From the NCBI RefSeq assembly GCF_019195435.1, contig NZ_CP078069.1, positions 62,001 through 126,000 on the forward strand: a stretch of DNA of 64,000 nucleotides. The letters are read 5' to 3'. Numbering within the stretch: position 1 is the stretch's first letter; every line of letters begins with the position of its first letter. This document shows, piece by piece, positions 61,499-64,000 of the stretch. This DNA comes from Comamonas sp. NLF-1-9. Lineage in GTDB: Bacteria > Pseudomonadota > Gammaproteobacteria > Burkholderiales > Burkholderiaceae_C. The notes under the pieces were generated by a model. That model had not been told where the DNA came from, ran no database searches, and saw nothing but the letters and a program-made list of their open reading frames with translations. A program made the position numbers and the translations under genes.

Positions 61499-62277
61499 TG
61501 GGCCTCCTTGCGGCGAAACACCAGACGCTCGGCGCTCGATGCGGCGGGCGCGAAGGCGTAGCCGGCGCGGTCAAATTCCTGCAGTTGCTCGGGCCGGCTG
61601 GCGCGCTGCTCAATCGCCCAGCGCGCCATCAGGCCGCGCGCGCGCTTGGCGTGAAAGCTGATGATCTTGTAGCTGCCGCCCTTGTAGTCCTCGAAGACGC
61701 AGGAGAGCACGCGCGCCTTGAGCGCGGCGGTGTCGACCGCCTTGAAGTATTCTTGCGAAGCCAGATTCACCACTACCGGGCTGCGCGCGCCGCCCAGTTG
61801 GGCGTTCAGGGTTTCGCTGATGCGCATGCCCCAGAACTGGTAGAGATTGGCGCCGCGCGCATTGGCCAGGCGCGTGCCCATCTCCAGCCGGTAAGGCTGC
61901 ATCGCATCGAGCGGGCGCAGCACGCCGTACAGGCCGCTGAGTATGGCCAGGTGCGCCTGCGCCCATTGCAGATCGCGCGTGCCCAGGCTGGCCGCCTGCA
62001 GCCCGTCGTACACGTCGCCGTTGAAGGCCAGCGCCGCGGGGCGGGCGTTGGCCGGCGCGGGGTCTTCGCTGAAGGCCGCGTAGCGCGCGACGTTGAGCGC
62101 GGCCAGCTTGTCGCTGATGGACATCAGCGCCGCGATCTGCTGCGGCGACTTTTCCCGCAGCAGCGCAATCAGCGCGTGGGTGTGCTCGAGCAGGCGCGGC
62201 TCGGTGGGCGCCGGCAGCCCCTGGGGCAGCGGGCTGACGTAGTCCAGGGACTTGGCAGGAGAGAGCAGAAACAGCAT
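61495..62277 (-). CDS. yaaA: Peroxide stress protein YaaA
   Basis: A 260-residue protein of the YaaA/UPF0246 family. The start MLFLLSPAKSLDY, then LSGLYGVLRPLDAMQPYRLEMG and the basic FHAKRARGLMARW are the family hallmarks. In E. coli YaaA limits free iron and DNA damage during peroxide stress. The ATG at 62277 is chosen because the family begins there. It is followed by the iron-dependent oxygenase gene with a 4-bp overlap, which makes sense for two iron-related functions. Confidence 0.94.
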   Translation of the reverse strand: MLFLLSPAKSLDYVSPLPQGLPAPTEPRLLEHTHALIALLREKSPQQIAALMSISDKLAALNVARYAAFSEDPAPANARPAALAFNGDVYDGLQAASLGTRDLQWAQAHLAILSGLYGVLRPLDAMQPYRLEMGTRLANARGANLYQFWGMRISETLNAQLGGARSPVVVNLASQEYFKAVDTAALKARVLSCVFEDYKGGSYKIISFHAKRARGLMARWAIEQRASRPEQLQEFDRAGYAFAPAASSAERLVFRRKEAQ

Positions 62278-62327
62278 GGCGCAAACAAGGCAAGAGTGGC
62301 TGCCATTGTCCCGCAGCCGGAGCGGGC

Positions 62328-62364
62328 GCAAAAACAAGGGCCTGCCACGCGAAGCGGCAGGCCC
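62328..62364 (-). terminator. Intrinsic terminator of rne
   Basis: On the minus strand GGGCCTGCC pairs perfectly with GGCAGGCCC (62338-62346 and 62356-62364) and is followed by TTGTTTTTG. It lies 77 bp past the rne stop and before yaaA, separating the two genes. Confidence 0.8.
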
Positions 62365-62374
62365 GGAACTTGGT

Positions 62375-62430
62375 GCTCAAAAGCGCTGCAAACCCTTGTC
62401 CGACAAGCGCTTGCAGCTATCAATACCGAT
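62375..62430 (-). repeat. Dispersed palindromic repeat, copy 10 (3' of rne)
   Basis: Read on the minus strand: GGTATTGATAGCTGCAAG, CGCTTGTCGGACAAGGG and TTTGCAGCGCTTTTGAGC. It lies between the rne stop and its terminator. Confidence 0.75.
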
Positions 62431-62440
62431 GTGTTCTGGC

Positions 62441-64000
62441 TCAGGCCTGGCTGTCAAAGGGCAGTTGCACCTGGCGCAGGTCGCGGCGGGTTTCGACCAG
62501 CACCAGCGGGCCTTCGTCCAGCACCGGCGGCGCGGGCCGCTCGCGCGGCACATGCACCGGCTTGGGCTCGGCGGCGATCGCGGCCTGCACCGCGGCGACC
62601 TTGTCGGCGTCGGACTGCACCCACACCAGGCCGCTGGCGGCGGCGCTCTCCTGCAGGCTGTGCAGCGGCAGCGCATAGGGCTGCTGCGGCGCGCTCGCCG
62701 GGGTGCTGGCAGGTGCTTGCGCTGGCGCGGGCTGGGCCACGGCGGCCGGTGCCGGTGCGGGTTCGGCAGCCAGGGTGACGTCGATGTGCTCCTGCGACGG
62801 CAGCGGGCTGGCCGGGCCGCCGGGCGAGGTGACGTCGATCAGCGTCTGCGGGCCTTCGTCCTCGGCGGCCGGTGCGGCGGCGGATGGCTCCGCAGCAGGC
62901 TCTGCGGCCGCGGCGAAGTAGCTGCGCCGGGCGGGCGCGGCGGCTTCTTCGGGCTCGAGCATCACCGTCGGCGCGAAGTCCGCTGGCGGCTCGCTGTCGG
63001 GCGCCTGGGCGTTGGTGTCTTCGGCGGCTTCTGCGCTGCGGCTGCCGCGGCGGCGGTCGCGCCCATAGCGGTCGCGAGAGCGGCGCGGGCGGCGCTCGCC
63101 GTTGGCCTGCGTTTGCTCTTCGGTGTGCTCTACCGCGCCAAGCTGGATCACCGCCTCATCGCCCGAGGTGCTGGCCATGGTGTCGGTGGTGCCCAGCGGC
63201 GTGGCGGGTGCTGCGCTGGCGGCCTGCTCGGCGGCGTCGCGCTCGCGCGGCTCGCGCCGGCGGCTGCGTTCACCGTTGCCTCTGCTGCGCTCGGTACTGC
63301 GCTCGCTCGCCTCGGAGTCGGGCGTGCGGCCGTTCTGGCGCGACTCACCGGCCTCGCGCTGGCCGTTGCGCGGCTCGCGTGCTTCGCGCGGTTCACGCGG
63401 TTCACGCGGTTCACGCGGGGTGCGCGGGGTGCGCGGCTGGCGCGCACGCTCCTGGCCGTTGGCCTCGGAGCGTTCGCCGCGTTCGCCGCGCTGGCCGCCG
63501 CGGCGCCCGCCACGGCGCTGTCCGCTGCGCTCTTCGCGCCCGGCTCCGGCCTCGGCAGCCGGTGCGGGTGCAACCGGCGCTGCCGCTGGCTGCGCCGGCG
63601 CCGTGGCCATGCCGAACAAGCCCTTGAGCCAGGACAGAAAACCCTGCTCCTGCACCTGCACGCGCGGATGCAGCGCGGGCTGCACCGGCGCGGGGGCAGG
63701 TTCTGGCGCGGCCGGGCGCGGCTGGGCGACGGGCGCGGGCGCATCGGGCAGCACGCCTTTGATCACCGGGGTCTGGCGGTTGGTCGGCTCCTGCGAGCGG
63801 CGGGTGATCTGCGTCGGCTCTTCCTGCGCGTCGGCCATCTTGTAGCTGGCGTCCAGGTTGTCCAGGCGCGGGTCGTCGTGCTTGAGGCGCTCGAGCTTGT
63901 AGTGCGGCGTCTCCAGCCCCTTGTTCGGAATCAAGACGACGGAGATGCGCTGGCGCAGCTCGATCTTGGCGATCTCGGCGCGCTTTTCGTTGAGCAGAAA
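62441..64000 (-). CDS. rne: Ribonuclease E/G, C-terminal part, truncated by window end
   Basis: The frame is open to the last base, so the catalytic N-terminal half lies outside. The visible 519 residues begin with the end of the catalytic core (FLLNEKRAEIAKIELRQRIS, VVLIPNKGLETPHYKLERL). A long low-complexity tail rich in Ala, Pro, Arg and Glu follows, the natively unfolded scaffold region that binds RNA and degradosome partners. A run of PRE tripeptides (about residues 189-203 of the visible part) is encoded by 9-bp tandem repeats. A strong terminator follows the gene. Confidence 0.92.
   Translation of the reverse strand, partial: FLLNEKRAEIAKIELRQRISVVLIPNKGLETPHYKLERLKHDDPRLDNLDASYKMADAQEEPTQITRRSQEPTNRQTPVIKGVLPDAPAPVAQPRPAAPEPAPAPVQPALHPRVQVQEQGFLSWLKGLFGMATAPAQPAAAPVAPAPAAEAGAGREERSGQRRGGRRGGQRGERGERSEANGQERARQPRTPRTPREPREPREPREAREPRNGQREAGESRQNGRTPDSEASERSTERSRGNGERSRRREPRERDAAEQAASAAPATPLGTTDTMASTSGDEAVIQLGAVEHTEEQTQANGERRPRRSRDRYGRDRRRGSRSAEAAEDTNAQAPDSEPPADFAPTVMLEPEEAAAPARRSYFAAAAEPAAEPSAAAPAAEDEGPQTLIDVTSPGGPASPLPSQEHIDVTLAAEPAPAPAAVAQPAPAQAPASTPASAPQQPYALPLHSLQESAAASGLVWVQSDADKVAAVQAAIAAEPKPVHVPRERPAPPVLDEGPLVLVETRRDLRQVQLPFDSQA
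63391..63435. repeat. 9-bp tandem repeat inside rne
   Basis: GTTCACGCG is repeated three times (63391-63417), followed by two copies of the related GGGGTGCGC (63418-63435). The units encode PRE and PRT tripeptides in the arginine-rich tail, so length changes stay in frame. Confidence 0.8.

Overview
This is high-GC proteobacterial DNA, most likely from a member of the Burkholderiales, family Comamonadaceae (Acidovorax-like). The reasons are a Bug-family periplasmic binding protein, a BPSS1780-type membrane protein beside a type II homoserine kinase, an argH / AlgZ-AlgR-like neighbourhood, an RNB nuclease-tonB-aroE-mtgA operon, and a ~50-65 bp palindromic repeat of the kind scattered through Comamonadaceae genomes. 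No rRNA, tRNA, insertion sequence, prophage or CRISPR array was seen. The window starts inside a ClC channel gene and ends inside an RNase E gene.

Layout. 1-2471: ClC channel and a solute-binding diguanylate cyclase. 2472-8724: BPSS1780 membrane protein, thrB, DUF2782 and a serine hydrolase on the minus strand, facing polA. 8822-10659: an unrecognised lipoprotein plus outer-membrane-like pair. 10815-14006: AzlC/AzlD amino-acid exporter, a broken small ORF, a dienelactone hydrolase and a ZIP transporter. 14025-17325: LytTR regulator and kinase divergent from argH. 17445-21801: Bug protein and a very large PAS-GGDEF-EAL protein, convergent. 21932-34929: alpha-2-macroglobulin, CHASE-PAS-GGDEF-EAL, pbpC and an acyl-CoA synthetase, all on the plus strand and the last three chained by ATGA overlaps. 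34930-36960: an AT-richer island with a DUF262 gene and a HEPN nuclease gene, followed by a HipA/YjjJ-type kinase gene with its own promoter and repeated boxes. 38662-42795: EAL protein, an unknown protein, a DsbA-like oxidoreductase and ruvC. 42806-47302: RNB nuclease-tonB-aroE-mtgA operon. 47356-52803: phosphoesterase, YqiA-like esterase, diguanylate cyclase, rodA and tldD. 52892-54249: an aromatic-amino-acid attenuator and DAHP synthase. 54327-64000: AcuI-like reductase, lldD-like oxidase, dinB, an Aer-like receptor, queF, a 2OG-Fe(II) oxygenase, yaaA and rne.

Themes. Five proteins make or break cyclic di-GMP. Cell-wall functions recur (PBP1C, MtgA, RodA, alpha-2-macroglobulin). The two most interesting items are (i) a complete transcription attenuator in front of the DAHP synthase gene, with a 20-residue leader peptide carrying seven consecutive aromatic residues, a 10-bp terminator stem and a mutually exclusive antiterminator, and (ii) ten copies of a dispersed palindromic repeat, five of which lie inside and are translated as part of conserved genes (polA, aroE, pbpC, DUF2782, alpha-2-macroglobulin). 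The DUF262-HEPN pair is the best candidate for a defence-type system.
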